A stretch of 64,000 nucleotides of DNA from Chitinispirillales bacterium ANBcel5 (GCA_029688955.1 JARUKZ010000014.1:38487-102486), one strand, 5' to 3'. Counted from the first letter of the stretch, positions 1 to 9,077 are shown. Notes: a model not told the origin generated them from the letters alone. Program-made: numbers and translations.

Positions 1-1599
1 TTTGAAAAAGTAATCGAAGAAAAGCTGGTTAATAACCCTCACAACCTTCTTTCCACCATAGTTGCTTCTTCTAAGATGGGAGAAAAGCTTGAATTGCAGA
101 CCCAAAAGCAATCGCAAAAACTGACCGCAAATATCACTCAGGATGAAAAAGAAAAATATAATAGGTTAACTAAAAAATTAATAGAGCAGCAGAAGTCACA
201 ATCTTCGGCTGAGCAAAAAGCAAAATTGCCAAAGCTACAAAAAAGTGATTTGCCCCGACATTTAAAAGAAGTCCCGGTCAAAAAAGAAGAGATTGAGGGT
301 ATTAAATTTATGGCACACCCTCTATTTACCTCGGGAATCACTTATCTGGACATAGGGTTTGATCTAAGTGTGGTGCCAGCAGATCTTCTCTACTTTGTTC
401 CTATCTATTTAGAACTTATGAATCGATGTGGAGCTGGTGAATACTCTTACGAAAAAATGGCCAAGAGAGTTACACTTTCGACCGGGGGAATAGATACTTC
501 TGCTGTATGCAGGACAAAAATCTCCTCAGAGCAGGATTTGCTTTTTATGGCCTTTTTTCATGGAAAATCTTTAGAAGCTCGTTTTGCAGAGATGCTACAG
601 ATATTTACTGATCTTCTGACAAAGCCAGACCTGTCTAATGAAAAACAGATTAGGGATCTTTTGGTAGAGGAGCGAAACGAAATGGCCTCATCGGTAATTA
701 GTTCAGGCCATAGCTTTGCAATGACAAATGCTTCATCGGCACTGATACGTTCAAAATATATCGGAGAGGTCATGGGTGGGATTTCACAGCTTCGATTTCT
801 TGATGAGCTGGTAAAAAATGATGATATCAACAAGGTGATTGAAGCATGTACCCAGCTTCATAAAATAATAGTGAACAAAGAGAGTCTTCTCTTTTCCCTA
901 ACCGCGCAGGAACCGGAAAAGTTCTCTGATATGTTGAAAACATTTGCAGAAAAGTTACCTCAGCAAAGTATCGAGACTGAACCTCCACCGGAGGAATATG
1001 GTAGAGAAGAGGGGCTCAGGGGCATAGAGATAAGTTCTGCGGTAAATTTTGTTTCCCGGGCATGGAAACTTCAGGACAAAAGTGCACATCAGCTTGCAAA
1101 TCTCTTTTTGCTTTCGCGAAACCTCTCCACCGGGTATTTATGGGATAAAATTAGAGTGGAGGGCGGTGCATACGGTGGTATGGCTTCTATGTCTGTTTTT
1201 CATCCTGTATTTGCAACCGCTTCCTACCGGGATCCTAATCTGGAAAGTACATTACAGCATTTTGAAAATGGTTTACAAGAGGTTGCCGATGGTATTGAAC
1301 AGGAAAAAATAGATCAGAGTATAATTGGAGCGATTGGACGAATGGATTCCCCTAAAAGTCCTCATGGTCAGGGATTAGGAGAAACTCTGGATAGCCTGAG
1401 TGATTACTCCAAAGAAATAAGACAAACTATTAGGGATGAGATTTTGCAAGCTAACACTGATAGTTTAAAAAATGCAGCGAAAAGTATACTTGATTCTCAA
1501 AGGTGGAGTGTGACAGCTTTGGGATCAGCAAAAGCATTTGAGAAGGCGGAGCAATCGGGACTCAAATTCGAAAGAGAACCTCTTGTTGGTTCAAAATAA
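1..1599 (+). CDS. M16C-family metallopeptidase (PreP/falcilysin type), C-terminal part
   Basis: The reading frame is open from the first base, so the gene begins upstream of the window and about 532 C-terminal residues are seen. The segment RVEGGAYGG and the preceding region rich in Leu and Ser match the C-terminal half of presequence-protease-like M16C enzymes, where a late Arg/Tyr pair binds substrate. The zinc motif HxxEH belongs to the missing N-terminal half, so catalysis cannot be checked. A charged coiled-coil-like stretch rich in Lys, Gln and Glu occurs near the start of the visible part, as expected for the linker joining the two halves of these clam-shell proteases. The family degrades short unstructured peptides. 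The following gene is 260 bp away and probably separate. The ATG at 76 is internal, not the start. Confidence 0.85.
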   Translation, partial: FEKVIEEKLVNNPHNLLSTIVASSKMGEKLELQTQKQSQKLTANITQDEKEKYNRLTKKLIEQQKSQSSAEQKAKLPKLQKSDLPRHLKEVPVKKEEIEGIKFMAHPLFTSGITYLDIGFDLSVVPADLLYFVPIYLELMNRCGAGEYSYEKMAKRVTLSTGGIDTSAVCRTKISSEQDLLFMAFFHGKSLEARFAEMLQIFTDLLTKPDLSNEKQIRDLLVEERNEMASSVISSGHSFAMTNASSALIRSKYIGEVMGGISQLRFLDELVKNDDINKVIEACTQLHKIIVNKESLLFSLTAQEPEKFSDMLKTFAEKLPQQSIETEPPPEEYGREEGLRGIEISSAVNFVSRAWKLQDKSAHQLANLFLLSRNLSTGYLWDKIRVEGGAYGGMASMSVFHPVFATASYRDPNLESTLQHFENGLQEVADGIEQEKIDQSIIGAIGRMDSPKSPHGQGLGETLDSLSDYSKEIRQTIRDEILQANTDSLKNAAKSILDSQRWSVTALGSAKAFEKAEQSGLKFEREPLVGSK

Positions 1600-1858
1600 A
1601 ACTATCTCATACTGCGGGGTTTAATTATATATTAAGCCCCAATACACTTTTACCTGCATATTTCTTATCATAACCTCTGAATCTTCAATTTTCATACACT
1701 CACCGATCTATCTATAAAAGTTTACCTTTTTTCCTACTCATTACACTCAGTCCTGACTTATTTTCTCCCTTCAGTTTGTTTTTAATGTTTCTAATTTGAA
1801 ACGATCTACTGAGGTTGTTTGTTTTAATTACCATCTATATGCCAAGGAGATGCATTCA
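1600..1858. other. pyrimidine-rich intergenic spacer
   Basis: About 260 bp between the M16 protease and the phosphohexomutase. The plus strand is strikingly rich in C and T with almost no G from about 1640 to 1790. Apart from the ribosome-binding site AAGGAG at 1844-1849, no promoter, hairpin or RNA gene was recognised. Confidence 0.5.
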
Positions 1859-3610
1859 ATGGATAACGATACTCTGATAGCTAAAGCAAAGGAATATATT
1901 TCTCTGGAACAGGATGCTTTTTTCAGAGGACAGGTAGAAGAACTGCTTGAAAAAAACGATACAGTAGAATTAAATGACCGCTTCTATACCGATCTGGCAT
2001 TTGGAACTGGTGGTTTAAGGGGGGTAATTGGTGGTGGATATAACCGAATGAATCCATACACTGTACGTCGGGCCACTCAGGGGTTGGCAAATTATATAAA
2101 AAAAGCTGCAGCTGCAAACAGCGCTTCTGTTGTTATTGCTTACGATTCGAGAAACTTTTCCGATCTCTTTGCACTTGAAGCTGCACGAGTTCTTAGTGGA
2201 AATGGCATAAAAACATTCCTTTTTACATCTCTAAGACCTACTCCTGAACTATCTTTTGCTGTACGTAAACTTGGTGCAACAGCAGGAATAGTTGTAACTG
2301 CAAGCCATAACCCTTCCGAATACAATGGCTATAAGGTGTGCTGGGAAGATGGGGCGCAGGTGGTAGAACCCCATGATACCGGTATAATATCAGAGGTAAG
2401 AGCGGTATCGGGGCCAATAAACGAAATAAGCAAAGAGGATGCAATATCACAAGGTAAACTTGTTATGATAGATAAAGAGGTGGATATCCCTTTTATTGAA
2501 ATGGTTAAAGCTCAGGCAATCCGCCCTGAACTTATCCGCTCTAAAGGCAAAGAATTAAAAGTTGTATTCACTCCTTTGCATGGAACCGGAACAGTTCCTG
2601 TACAGACTGCGTTATCGGAGATGGGAATTGAGGTAATTACTGTGGAAGAGCAGAAAGAACCCGACGGTAATTTCCCTACAGTTAAATACCCAAACCCCGA
2701 GGAAGCTTCCGCAATGCGCCTTGCACTTGAGCTGGCGGAACGAACGGGTGCTGATCTGGTAATGGGAACTGATCCCGATTCTGATAGATTGGGAATCGCC
2801 GCTCCGGAAAAGGGGCAATTACGGCTCATTACTGGAAACCAGCTCGGTGTCCTTTTAACCGACTATATTTTTAGCTCCAAAAAAGCGTTAGGGATTCTAC
2901 CGCAAAAACCAGCTTTTATCTCTACTATTGTCACTACTGAGCTGCAAAAACTTATAGCTCAGAACTTTGGCGCTTTGTGTTTTACTACTCTCACAGGCTT
3001 TAAATATATTGGTGAAAAAATCAGAGAGTTTGAATCACAGAAAGATGGGCCACAATATGTTTTTGGTGGTGAAGAAAGTTATGGGTATCTGGTAAACACA
3101 GAAGTAAGGGATAAGGATGCTGTTTCGGCTGCGACTTTAACTGCAGAGATGACTCTGTATCACAGAACACAGGGAAAGTCACTTTTCGATCGTCTTCGAG
3201 AGATTTGGTTTGAGTATGGTTATTTTCAGGAAACACTTATCTCTAAAACCTTCAAAGGTGAATCGGGGCTTATAAAGATGAAGGAATTTATGGATAAGCT
3301 TCGCACTACACCACCTAAAACCTTTGCAGGCAGAAGTGTTGAGCAGATGAAAGACTATAGAGATGGAACCACCCTAAACATTGTTTCCGGAACAACTCAA
3401 AAGGATATTGATCTGCCAAGTTCAAATGTACTGCAATTTACTCTTGATGATTTGAGCATCATCAGTGTGCGTCCTTCAGGAACAGAGCCTAAAATTAAAT
3501 TCTATGCTTCTTGCCGCACAGAGCCGAAACGAGAGCTAAACAGTGCAATTCCTGAGGTTGAAAAGAAGATTGAAGCTATTAGCGATGAATTAAATGGAAT
3601 GATCGATTAA
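1859..3610 (+). CDS. phosphoglucomutase/phosphomannomutase (alpha-D-phosphohexomutase)
   Basis: A 583-residue enzyme that interconverts hexose 1- and 6-phosphates through a phosphoserine. The signature TASHNP holds the active-site Ser, DPDSDR is the metal-binding loop, GGEESYG is the sugar-specificity loop and RPSGTEPKIKFY is the C-terminal phosphate-binding loop. All four domains are therefore complete, and the length fits the PGM2-like group. An upstream in-frame ATG at 1796 exists, but AAGGAG at 1844-1849 is correctly spaced (9 nt) only for the ATG at 1859, giving the start MDNDTLI. It is probably a single-gene unit: the 260 bp upstream are pyrimidine-rich without a clear promoter, and a perfect 13-bp hairpin follows the stop codon. 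Substrate preference (glucose or mannose) cannot be decided from sequence. Confidence 0.93.
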   Translation: MDNDTLIAKAKEYISLEQDAFFRGQVEELLEKNDTVELNDRFYTDLAFGTGGLRGVIGGGYNRMNPYTVRRATQGLANYIKKAAAANSASVVIAYDSRNFSDLFALEAARVLSGNGIKTFLFTSLRPTPELSFAVRKLGATAGIVVTASHNPSEYNGYKVCWEDGAQVVEPHDTGIISEVRAVSGPINEISKEDAISQGKLVMIDKEVDIPFIEMVKAQAIRPELIRSKGKELKVVFTPLHGTGTVPVQTALSEMGIEVITVEEQKEPDGNFPTVKYPNPEEASAMRLALELAERTGADLVMGTDPDSDRLGIAAPEKGQLRLITGNQLGVLLTDYIFSSKKALGILPQKPAFISTIVTTELQKLIAQNFGALCFTTLTGFKYIGEKIREFESQKDGPQYVFGGEESYGYLVNTEVRDKDAVSAATLTAEMTLYHRTQGKSLFDRLREIWFEYGYFQETLISKTFKGESGLIKMKEFMDKLRTTPPKTFAGRSVEQMKDYRDGTTLNIVSGTTQKDIDLPSSNVLQFTLDDLSIISVRPSGTEPKIKFYASCRTEPKRELNSAIPEVEKKIEAISDELNGMID

Positions 3611-3620
3611 GAAAGCTAAA

Positions 3621-3656
3621 CCTGAGCAGATTGAGACAGTGCACAATCTGCTCAGG
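3621..3656. terminator. bidirectional hairpin between convergent genes
   Basis: CCTGAGCAGATTG (3621-3633) is perfectly complementary to CAATCTGCTCAGG (3644-3656) with a 10-nt loop. It lies between the convergent phosphohexomutase and YihY/BrkB genes and includes the stop codon of the latter. There is no T-run on either side, so termination may need a factor. Confidence 0.6.
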
Positions 3657-4620
3657 GGATATCTCCTACATCGTCTGCATCGTAAGCGTCTCTTTTGCCC
3701 AATCTTTTCTCGGGGCCGCTTGTTGTATCTCTGATGGTTTGATGCTCCATCTCAGAGTTTATTTCCCCACCAATAAGTACAATAAAGCTTGTTAGAAGAA
3801 ACCAAAGAAGAAGTACTACGACTGCACCAAGTGAGCCATAGGTCTCGTTGAAAGCACCGAAATTTGAGACATAGAATGAAAACAGTGCTGATCCAATGAG
3901 CCACACAATGGTGGAAAAAACGGCACCCCAACTGACCCATTTCCACTTGGGGCTACGTCTTACAGGAGCAAAACGATAAATAGTTGAAAGGGTGAAAAGA
4001 ACGAGAATTGCCAGCAGCAACCATCGAAGCTGGGCTGTAAGGGTATGCAACCAACCGGGTAATTCCAAAAAATTTAAAACCAACGGAAAAACAACAATCA
4101 GCGCCATACTAATTATCATTATAATGATCAAAAAAAGTGTGAAAAGCAAAGACACCGCATTCTCTTTGAGGAAACCTCGCTTTTTTTTCTCTTCATAAAC
4201 AATATTTAATCCTTTAAAAAGATTCTTGGTTCCTTTATTTGCGCTCCACAGACCAAGAAGTATACTTATCACCATTCCCCAACCCAGAGCCGTTGGAGAC
4301 TGAGCAACTATTTGGCTGAGCTGTTGTTCAATAAGCACTTGTGCCGGTTCGGGAAGTATTTCGGTCAGCGCTCTGATTTGCTGCTCTACCTGCTCTACCG
4401 TAATCACGATACCGTATATGGAAATAAGTGCTGCCACTGCAGGAAAAAGTGCCAAAAAACCATAAAAAGCAACTCCTGCAGCTATTACACTGAGACTCTG
4501 CTCACCAATCTGATTCTTTACCCTGAGCAGAATATCGCGCCACCCCTTTAGGTTTATCTGCCTTGGGGTCTTGGCATGACGCCCTCTTGAATCCTGTTCA
4601 CCTTTCTCGCTTTTCGCCAA
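3652..4620 (-). CDS. YihY/virulence factor BrkB family inner-membrane protein
   Basis: A 322-residue polytopic membrane protein. It has a polar N-terminal tail rich in Lys, Arg and Gly, a helix containing GVAFYGFLALFPAVAALI (the family hallmark AFYxLxxLxP), several further hydrophobic segments in the middle and C-terminal half (for example LLLAILVLFTLSTIYRF) and a charged C-terminal tail. The family was once misnamed ribonuclease BN and its transport or structural role is unsettled. The start is TTG at 4618-4620, supported by AGGAGG a few bases upstream on the minus strand; no better ATG is in frame nearby. The gene stands alone and converges with the phosphohexomutase gene. Confidence 0.88.
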   Translation of the reverse strand: MAKSEKGEQDSRGRHAKTPRQINLKGWRDILLRVKNQIGEQSLSVIAAGVAFYGFLALFPAVAALISIYGIVITVEQVEQQIRALTEILPEPAQVLIEQQLSQIVAQSPTALGWGMVISILLGLWSANKGTKNLFKGLNIVYEEKKKRGFLKENAVSLLFTLFLIIIMIISMALIVVFPLVLNFLELPGWLHTLTAQLRWLLLAILVLFTLSTIYRFAPVRRSPKWKWVSWGAVFSTIVWLIGSALFSFYVSNFGAFNETYGSLGAVVVLLLWFLLTSFIVLIGGEINSEMEHQTIRDTTSGPEKRLGKRDAYDADDVGDIP

Positions 4621-4738
4621 CTTAAAACCTCCTGGTTACGCTTAATGTAGTAAGCAAATAGAAGGCCTGTTTTATTGAGGGGCAGGGAAAAGGAGTATCT
4701 GTTTTATGTTGTACAATTTAAATCAGCTGCAAATAATG

Positions 4739-6547
4739 TTAACTTGCTAATTCACCCCTAATTTCAAAAAGAGATTCCAGTATATTTTCGAGCTCTTTGA
4801 TTCTTCTGGCCTCTGCTTCTGTCTCTTGGGGGGAAGTGGTCTCTTTAAAGGCAGTTTCCTCTAAAATGGTAATCACTTTTTCATACTTTTTTGAAAAATG
4901 GGTCTTCAGGTCTGAGACACTTTGAGTGATCATCAATTTAGAATTTTCACGAATTTTCTCCGCCATAATTCCAATCTGTTTTTTTGCCAGCTCATTAAAG
5001 TAGTGTTGAATAGTATCTTTTTGTTTTTTTCGGGAACTAAACAACGCAAATTTTCCTAATGAAGGTAGGGGGATATCTGATGTCTGGAAAAGAGTGTCAT
5101 CGGTAGAAGATTCGATATCTATTTCTGTAAAATCGTACTGTTCCTTTGTTGCAGATCTGTTCAGTGCCAGCGAGTGAATCATAGCATATTCGCTTTGGTG
5201 TGAATCGATAGCTTTACGAAGGTGGGTGTTTGCTGAGCTAATCAGCTTTAAGTAAAGGCGCTCGAAAGCATTTTTAAGTGTTGTGGTAGTCATGGCAGAA
5301 AGAATCGCTGTAGCATTGGATATCCGGGGGGTGGTGTTGACTGTGTTTGCTATGGATTGATAAATCTCCTGATCTATTCTGGGTAGAGAATTGGTGATCT
5401 GTTCGTCTAGATAGTTCTGTAGTGCATTTTTTTCTATATCAAAAATGTCTAGTTCCTTATCTATACGACTTTTTATACTTTCTAATATTTCCTTAGCTCT
5501 TTTTTTCTCCTCATTTCGCTTATTTATTGGTGCTTTATGTAGCTCAAGCTCCTCACTGATTCTATGTTCGATCCCATGTAATGCTTCTGCAAATTTGTCG
5601 TTTAAGCCCTCAGAGAGTGTAAAATACTTTTCTCTGGACATGAAACCGAGCACCTCTTTCTTTACCGAATCAAGACCGCTTGCAACCCAGTTTGGATCAG
5701 TATCAGAGCAGTGCTTAGCTTTTACTCCTTTTAATGCACAGGTGTGGAAAATAGGAGTATCATACTGATAATTTAATTGTTTAATGAGGATACTTTTAAT
5801 AAACGAGTGCAGCTCTTTTGCTTCTGTTGGTGAAACCAAATCGATTTTATTAAGTATAAAAAAGATTTGTGGTACATAAAGACTGACCTGTTTAAGAAAC
5901 TCGACTTCTGTCTGTGTCATTGGAGGATCTGCTGATATAAGAAAAAGTGCTGCATCACACTCGGCCAAAAGATCAAGAGTGGTTCTTGTGTTATGGATAT
6001 AAGTAGAGCCAAAACCAGGAGTATCTACCAAAACAGTACCATTGGCTAAAAGCGGGCTGTCACAGGTGATGGTAACATTTTTTACTCCGTATCTGTTATT
6101 TGAGTTGTTTTCCTCTGTTACGTATTTTTTAAGTGTTTGGCGAATGCTTTTAAGGGAGTCTGTGACTTTAAGATCTGGTTTCTGGTTTAAAAAATGAATT
6201 GTACAACTATTTTTGGTATCATATCTAATGTTTGTTTGTGCCGCGGTAATAGGCAAAACGGATGTAGGGAGTATATTGATTCCCAAAAGAGCGTTAATAA
6301 AGGTACTTTTACCCCGGTTGAATTGTCCCAGAACAGCAAGATGAAGCTGTCCCTCGGCGAGCCGGTTGCGCAGTTCCCCAATTTGAATTCTGAAAGCAGA
6401 ACAGGAATCAGGAAGTTTTTTACATAGTTTTAGCGCCTTATCAACAATCTCATCAAAGGAAAGAGGTTCAGAAGATAAGATGTTCTCTTCAGGGGCACAC
6501 GTTGTGCTCCTGGTAGATAGGTTTTTTTTCCTGTTTTTATTGGCCAC
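4739..6547 (-). CDS. bacterial dynamin-like GTPase
   Basis: A 602-residue protein with a dynamin-type GTPase domain in the first half: P-loop GQFNRGKST, a switch Thr region (LPITAAQTNI), DTPGFGS as G3 and NKIDL as G4. The rest is mostly charged, helical sequence with coiled-coil character (a KAPINKRNEEKKRAKEIL stretch and a Glu-rich C-terminus), as in stalk regions of bacterial dynamins. No transmembrane helix is obvious. Such proteins remodel or protect membranes; this one is single rather than part of the tandem pairs found in some bacteria. The start is GTG at 6545-6547 with only a weak ribosome-binding site. No partner gene adjoins it: the downstream neighbour begins 118 bp away on the same strand. 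Confidence 0.82.
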   Translation of the reverse strand: MANKNRKKNLSTRSTTCAPEENILSSEPLSFDEIVDKALKLCKKLPDSCSAFRIQIGELRNRLAEGQLHLAVLGQFNRGKSTFINALLGINILPTSVLPITAAQTNIRYDTKNSCTIHFLNQKPDLKVTDSLKSIRQTLKKYVTEENNSNNRYGVKNVTITCDSPLLANGTVLVDTPGFGSTYIHNTRTTLDLLAECDAALFLISADPPMTQTEVEFLKQVSLYVPQIFFILNKIDLVSPTEAKELHSFIKSILIKQLNYQYDTPIFHTCALKGVKAKHCSDTDPNWVASGLDSVKKEVLGFMSREKYFTLSEGLNDKFAEALHGIEHRISEELELHKAPINKRNEEKKRAKEILESIKSRIDKELDIFDIEKNALQNYLDEQITNSLPRIDQEIYQSIANTVNTTPRISNATAILSAMTTTTLKNAFERLYLKLISSANTHLRKAIDSHQSEYAMIHSLALNRSATKEQYDFTEIDIESSTDDTLFQTSDIPLPSLGKFALFSSRKKQKDTIQHYFNELAKKQIGIMAEKIRENSKLMITQSVSDLKTHFSKKYEKVITILEETAFKETTSPQETEAEARRIKELENILESLFEIRGELAS

Positions 6548-6720
6548 AGTACCATGAGTGGATAAGATGTAACTAACTATATAGTGCGATATACTTATAA
6601 AAATATTTAATTTTCAATCTCAATGGAAGGGGTTGAGTAAAAGGGCGGGGAAAAGTTCTGTGCAGATAAGGTGATAATCAGTTGAATGGGGGCGCTGGAA
6701 TTATTTATACTTAATTTTTG

Positions 6721-6749
6721 TTTAATTTCACTCCGATGTAAGTTATAAT
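6721..6749 (+). promoter_or_regulatory. sigma-70-type promoter for the DUF2934 gene
   Basis: TATAAT at 6744-6749 is a perfect -10 box. A TTTAAT at 6721-6726 with a 17-nt spacer is a poor -35 match. A strong ribosome-binding site AAGGAGGAGG follows at 6777-6786, just before the ATG at 6791. The remaining upstream 170 bp (6548-6720) show no other element. Confidence 0.5.
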
Positions 6750-6790
6750 CACCATAAATTCATATAAGCAGGCAAAAAGGAGGAGGTTAT

Positions 6791-7240
6791 ATGAAGTCTG
6801 TAAAGGAAATGATTGAACAGAGGGCCTTTGAGCTTTTTTTGAAAAGAGGTGGCCAGCATGGATATCATATTCAGGACTGGATCGAAGCAGAGAGACAAGT
6901 TATGGCTGAGGTGGAGAAAAAGCCTGCTGAAGAAGCGAAGGTAAAACCTGCTGAAGAAGCCAAAGCAAAACCTGCTGAAGAAGCCAAAGCAAAACCTGCT
7001 GAAGAAGCTAAAGCAAAACCTGCTGAAGAAGCTAAAGCAAAACCTGCTGAAGAAGCTAAAGCAAAACCTGCTGAAGAAGCTAAAGCAAAACCTGCTGAAG
7101 AAGCTAAAGCAAAACCTGCTAAAAAGGCTACAACAAAAAAAGTTAAAGAAGGACAAACAACTACAAAGAAAGCTGCTAAGAAAACAACAACAAAAACAAC
7201 CAGAAAAAAAGCAACCAAGAAGAAGTCTGAGAAGAAGTAG
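6791..7240 (+). CDS. DUF2934 protein with histone H1-like Lys/Ala/Pro/Glu repeat tail
   Basis: A 149-residue protein in two parts. Residues 1-40 resemble the DUF2934 domain: AFELFLKRGGQHGYHIQDW followed by EAERQ, a small helical module of unknown function. Residues 44-107 are eight copies of the octapeptide KPAEEAK(A/V), and the tail from residue 108 is a Lys/Thr/Ala run (KKATTKK, KKAAKKTTTK) like histone H1 or AlgP-type DNA-binding tails. The alternating acidic repeats and basic tail suggest an extended linker ending in a nucleic-acid-binding tail; this is inference. A very strong ribosome-binding site and a consensus -10 box suggest high expression. It converges with rex, with a shared hairpin between them. 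Confidence 0.8.
   Translation: MKSVKEMIEQRAFELFLKRGGQHGYHIQDWIEAERQVMAEVEKKPAEEAKVKPAEEAKAKPAEEAKAKPAEEAKAKPAEEAKAKPAEEAKAKPAEEAKAKPAEEAKAKPAKKATTKKVKEGQTTTKKAAKKTTTKTTRKKATKKKSEKK
6920..7111 (+). repeat. 24-bp in-frame tandem repeat, 8 copies
   Basis: Eight uninterrupted 24-bp units encode KPAEEAK(A/V), followed by a degenerate ninth at 7112 (KPAKKATT). The first unit is the most diverged (ends GTA); units 2-4 carry GCC and 5-8 carry GCT at the same codon, which suggests expansion by stepwise duplication. The copy number is likely to vary between strains. Confidence 0.95.
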
Positions 7241-7252
7241 TTACTCTTGCTC

Positions 7253-7280
7253 CTGCAGAGGGAGCAAAATCTCTCTGCAG
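7253..7280. terminator. hairpin between convergent DUF2934 gene and rex
   Basis: CTGCAGAG (7253-7260) pairs with CTCTGCAG (7273-7280) around a 12-nt loop. A competing hairpin GCTCC/GGAGC (7249-7265) overlaps it. There is no good T-run, so function as a terminator is probable but not certain. Confidence 0.5.
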
Positions 7281-7290
7281 GTGGAGATAA

Positions 7291-7932
7291 CTACTGTGTT
7301 TTTGCATTCTGGCCATTGGCCTGCAAATTAACAAAATAAATTAGATTCTCAAGTTCAAGTTCAAGATTTACATTATTTATAACGCAGTTATCCGGAGATT
7401 TTAGCTGAATTGGAGCGAAGTTCAAAACGCCTTTGATGCCAGCTTTTACCATAAGGTCAAGAGTATGCTGTGCAGCGATTTCGGGTACACTTAGAATTCC
7501 TATCTCGATCTCATATTCTCGTGTAAAGTTACTAAGTTCTTCCAGTGAATATATTGGAACTGAGAGTTTTGTGTTGCGCTTTGCCGGGTCAATATCGAAT
7601 GCAGCAACAACCTTTATTCCCTCCTTTTCGAAATTTCTGTATTTAATCAAAGCACTTCCAAGGCTGCCTGCCCCCGCAATTATTACCTTCTGAATTTTAT
7701 CTTTTCCCAGAATTTTATTGAGTTCAGAAATCAAAGAATTTATACTGTAACCGCCTCTTTTATTACCAGAAATACCAAAGAGTGAAAAATCTTTCCTGAC
7801 CTGAGTACTGGTTACACCTACTGCATCTGCCAAATAATTGGAAAAGATCTTTTCAAAGCCAATTGACTTAAAACGATAAAGAGCACTTTTGTATTGTGAA
7901 AGTCTTAGAATACAGTTTTTATTAGTTGTCAT
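7291..7932 (-). CDS. rex: redox-sensing transcriptional repressor Rex
   Basis: A 213-residue NAD(H)-sensing repressor. Residues 1-75 form the winged helix, with ADAVGVTSTQVRKDFS as the helix-turn-helix and a glycine-rich wing (GNKRGGYS). The Rossmann fold follows, with GAGSLG at residues 87-92 and the acidic end of the second strand (AFDIDP). Rex binds TTGTGAA-N4-TTCACAA-like sites and releases DNA when the NADH/NAD ratio rises. It is the last gene of a five-gene minus-strand unit headed by a DRTGG gene, placing it beside the NADH-oxidising hydrogenase operon it would be expected to control; two Rex-like palindromes lie in the divergent promoter region. The ATG at 7930-7932 is preceded by GAGGAA. 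Confidence 0.95.
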   Translation of the reverse strand: MTTNKNCILRLSQYKSALYRFKSIGFEKIFSNYLADAVGVTSTQVRKDFSLFGISGNKRGGYSINSLISELNKILGKDKIQKVIIAGAGSLGSALIKYRNFEKEGIKVVAAFDIDPAKRNTKLSVPIYSLEELSNFTREYEIEIGILSVPEIAAQHTLDLMVKAGIKGVLNFAPIQLKSPDNCVINNVNLELELENLIYFVNLQANGQNAKTQ

Positions 7933-7972
7933 TTATTCCTCATTTTTTCCTGCTTTGAATACCTTTGTTTCT

Positions 7973-8701
7973 TTATGCAACAGTTTCCTTGATTTGTACA
8001 CTTTTTTGTTCTAAGGCATTTTTTAAAGAGTGAAAGGGTGAAAATTCTATAGCAAACTCGATATGTATACTTCCAATATCACTAATGTAATGGGAATCTG
8101 AAGAACTTATTGCTGTATAATGTTTGGCTATACTCAAGGGGTGACCACGTTTAATATAGGCTTTTGAAAGTTCAACAGCATTAAACTGGCCGGAAATAAA
8201 ACCCAGTTGAGAAATCAGGCTGAAAACTGGTTTGTCTATATGGGCAGGGATCAGTAGTCCTTCTGATGCCAAAACCATATCCCGAAGTTGCTCAACCGAA
8301 ATATCTGTTGCTAAGCCAAGATATTTATTTACCATCCCCTCTATACCATCCTCTTCATCAACATAAACCTGATCACCAAATTTCTCTGGTACGTTTTCAA
8401 CGTCAGGAATTCTGGTGTAAACTTCCTTACTGAAGGCCAGTGCTTTATCGGTTGATTCAAATAGGCAGAGTATATGAGCTTCTTCAGAAGTAGTGATTTC
8501 AAGTCCTGGGATGAAGAATACCTCGGCTTCTCTGCACACTCTCTCCATGGTAGCACAGTTAAGGGCACAATTATGGTCGGTAAGCGCAAGGCAGTTTAGA
8601 CCTTTGTCTACAGCTGTTTTAACAATTGCCGATGGAGACATGTCAAGCGATGCACAGGGAGAGAGGCAAGAATGAATATGAAGATCGGCCCTGCAAAGCA
8701 T
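7973..8701 (-). CDS. PHP-domain phosphoesterase
   Basis: A 242-residue PHP-fold metalloprotein. The metal-binding motifs are in order: DLHIHSCLSPC at the N-terminus, LTDHN near residue 41, the acidic and His residues of the middle region, AHIDKP, and SSDSHYISDIG near the C-terminus. The family hydrolyses phosphate esters, often in polymerases or signalling. It sits between a DRTGG gene (5 bp upstream) and rex (40 bp downstream) in the hydrogenase signalling arm, where PHP proteins recur next to [FeFe] hydrogenases in anaerobes (general knowledge). A role in removing a phosphoryl mark made in this pathway is inference. The ATG is preceded by AGGAAATAA. Confidence 0.85.
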   Translation of the reverse strand: MLCRADLHIHSCLSPCASLDMSPSAIVKTAVDKGLNCLALTDHNCALNCATMERVCREAEVFFIPGLEITTSEEAHILCLFESTDKALAFSKEVYTRIPDVENVPEKFGDQVYVDEEDGIEGMVNKYLGLATDISVEQLRDMVLASEGLLIPAHIDKPVFSLISQLGFISGQFNAVELSKAYIKRGHPLSIAKHYTAISSSDSHYISDIGSIHIEFAIEFSPFHSLKNALEQKSVQIKETVA

Positions 8702-8706
8702 AAAAG

Positions 8707-9042
8707 TTATTTCCTATTAAGCAGTTCATAAACTTTGTAGGAGACAGTGAATTGATTCATTGTAGTTTTATACAATGAAATGTTTTCCTTTTGTGCTGCT
8801 TCTATCATATCATCACCTACTGGTCGGTCATTGCATATAATTATAGCATTTATTCCGGAAATGGATGCAACTGCGATGGTATTCACATGTGCCTGTATAG
8901 TAATAAGCACAGAATCTTCCTGAGCGTTTGCCATGACATCGCTAAGAAGGTCTGAAGTATAGCCGGTTACGATCTCTGCGCTGTCATCAGACTCATACAT
9001 TTTTTGCAAATCAAGTTCTGGCTGGAGTTGGTTAGCTCTCAT
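8707..9042 (-). CDS. DRTGG-domain protein, second copy
   Basis: A 111-residue single-domain protein resembling the DRTGG domain found at the N-terminus of some HPr kinases and in CobB/phosphotransacetylase-like proteins. The pattern is alternating beta strands and helices ending in a segment that places a threonine after ISLYKT. It resembles the DRTGG protein at 10071-10424: both have a late IxLxxTxMxxF segment. The biochemical role is unknown. Such proteins occur beside [FeFe]-hydrogenase genes with PHP and CBS/HATPase partners. The start ATG at 9040-9042 has GAGGAAAAG upstream. Coding is tight with the PHP gene, so co-translation is likely. Confidence 0.72.
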   Translation of the reverse strand: MRANQLQPELDLQKMYESDDSAEIVTGYTSDLLSDVMANAQEDSVLITIQAHVNTIAVASISGINAIIICNDRPVGDDMIEAAQKENISLYKTTMNQFTVSYKVYELLNRK

Positions 9043-9077
9043 TTCTTTTCCTCACTTTAGCAAAAGTTATGGGCTTT

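Noticed and set aside
5445..5768. Antisense ORF within the dynamin-like GTPase gene
   Set aside because: It overlaps a clear GTPase coding frame and is Ser/Leu-rich shadow translation.
6749..7218. Long antisense ORFs over the DUF2934 repeat gene
   Set aside because: They are low-complexity Phe/Ala/Ser readings of the 24-bp repeat, whereas the sense frame has a strong ribosome-binding site, promoter and a real domain.
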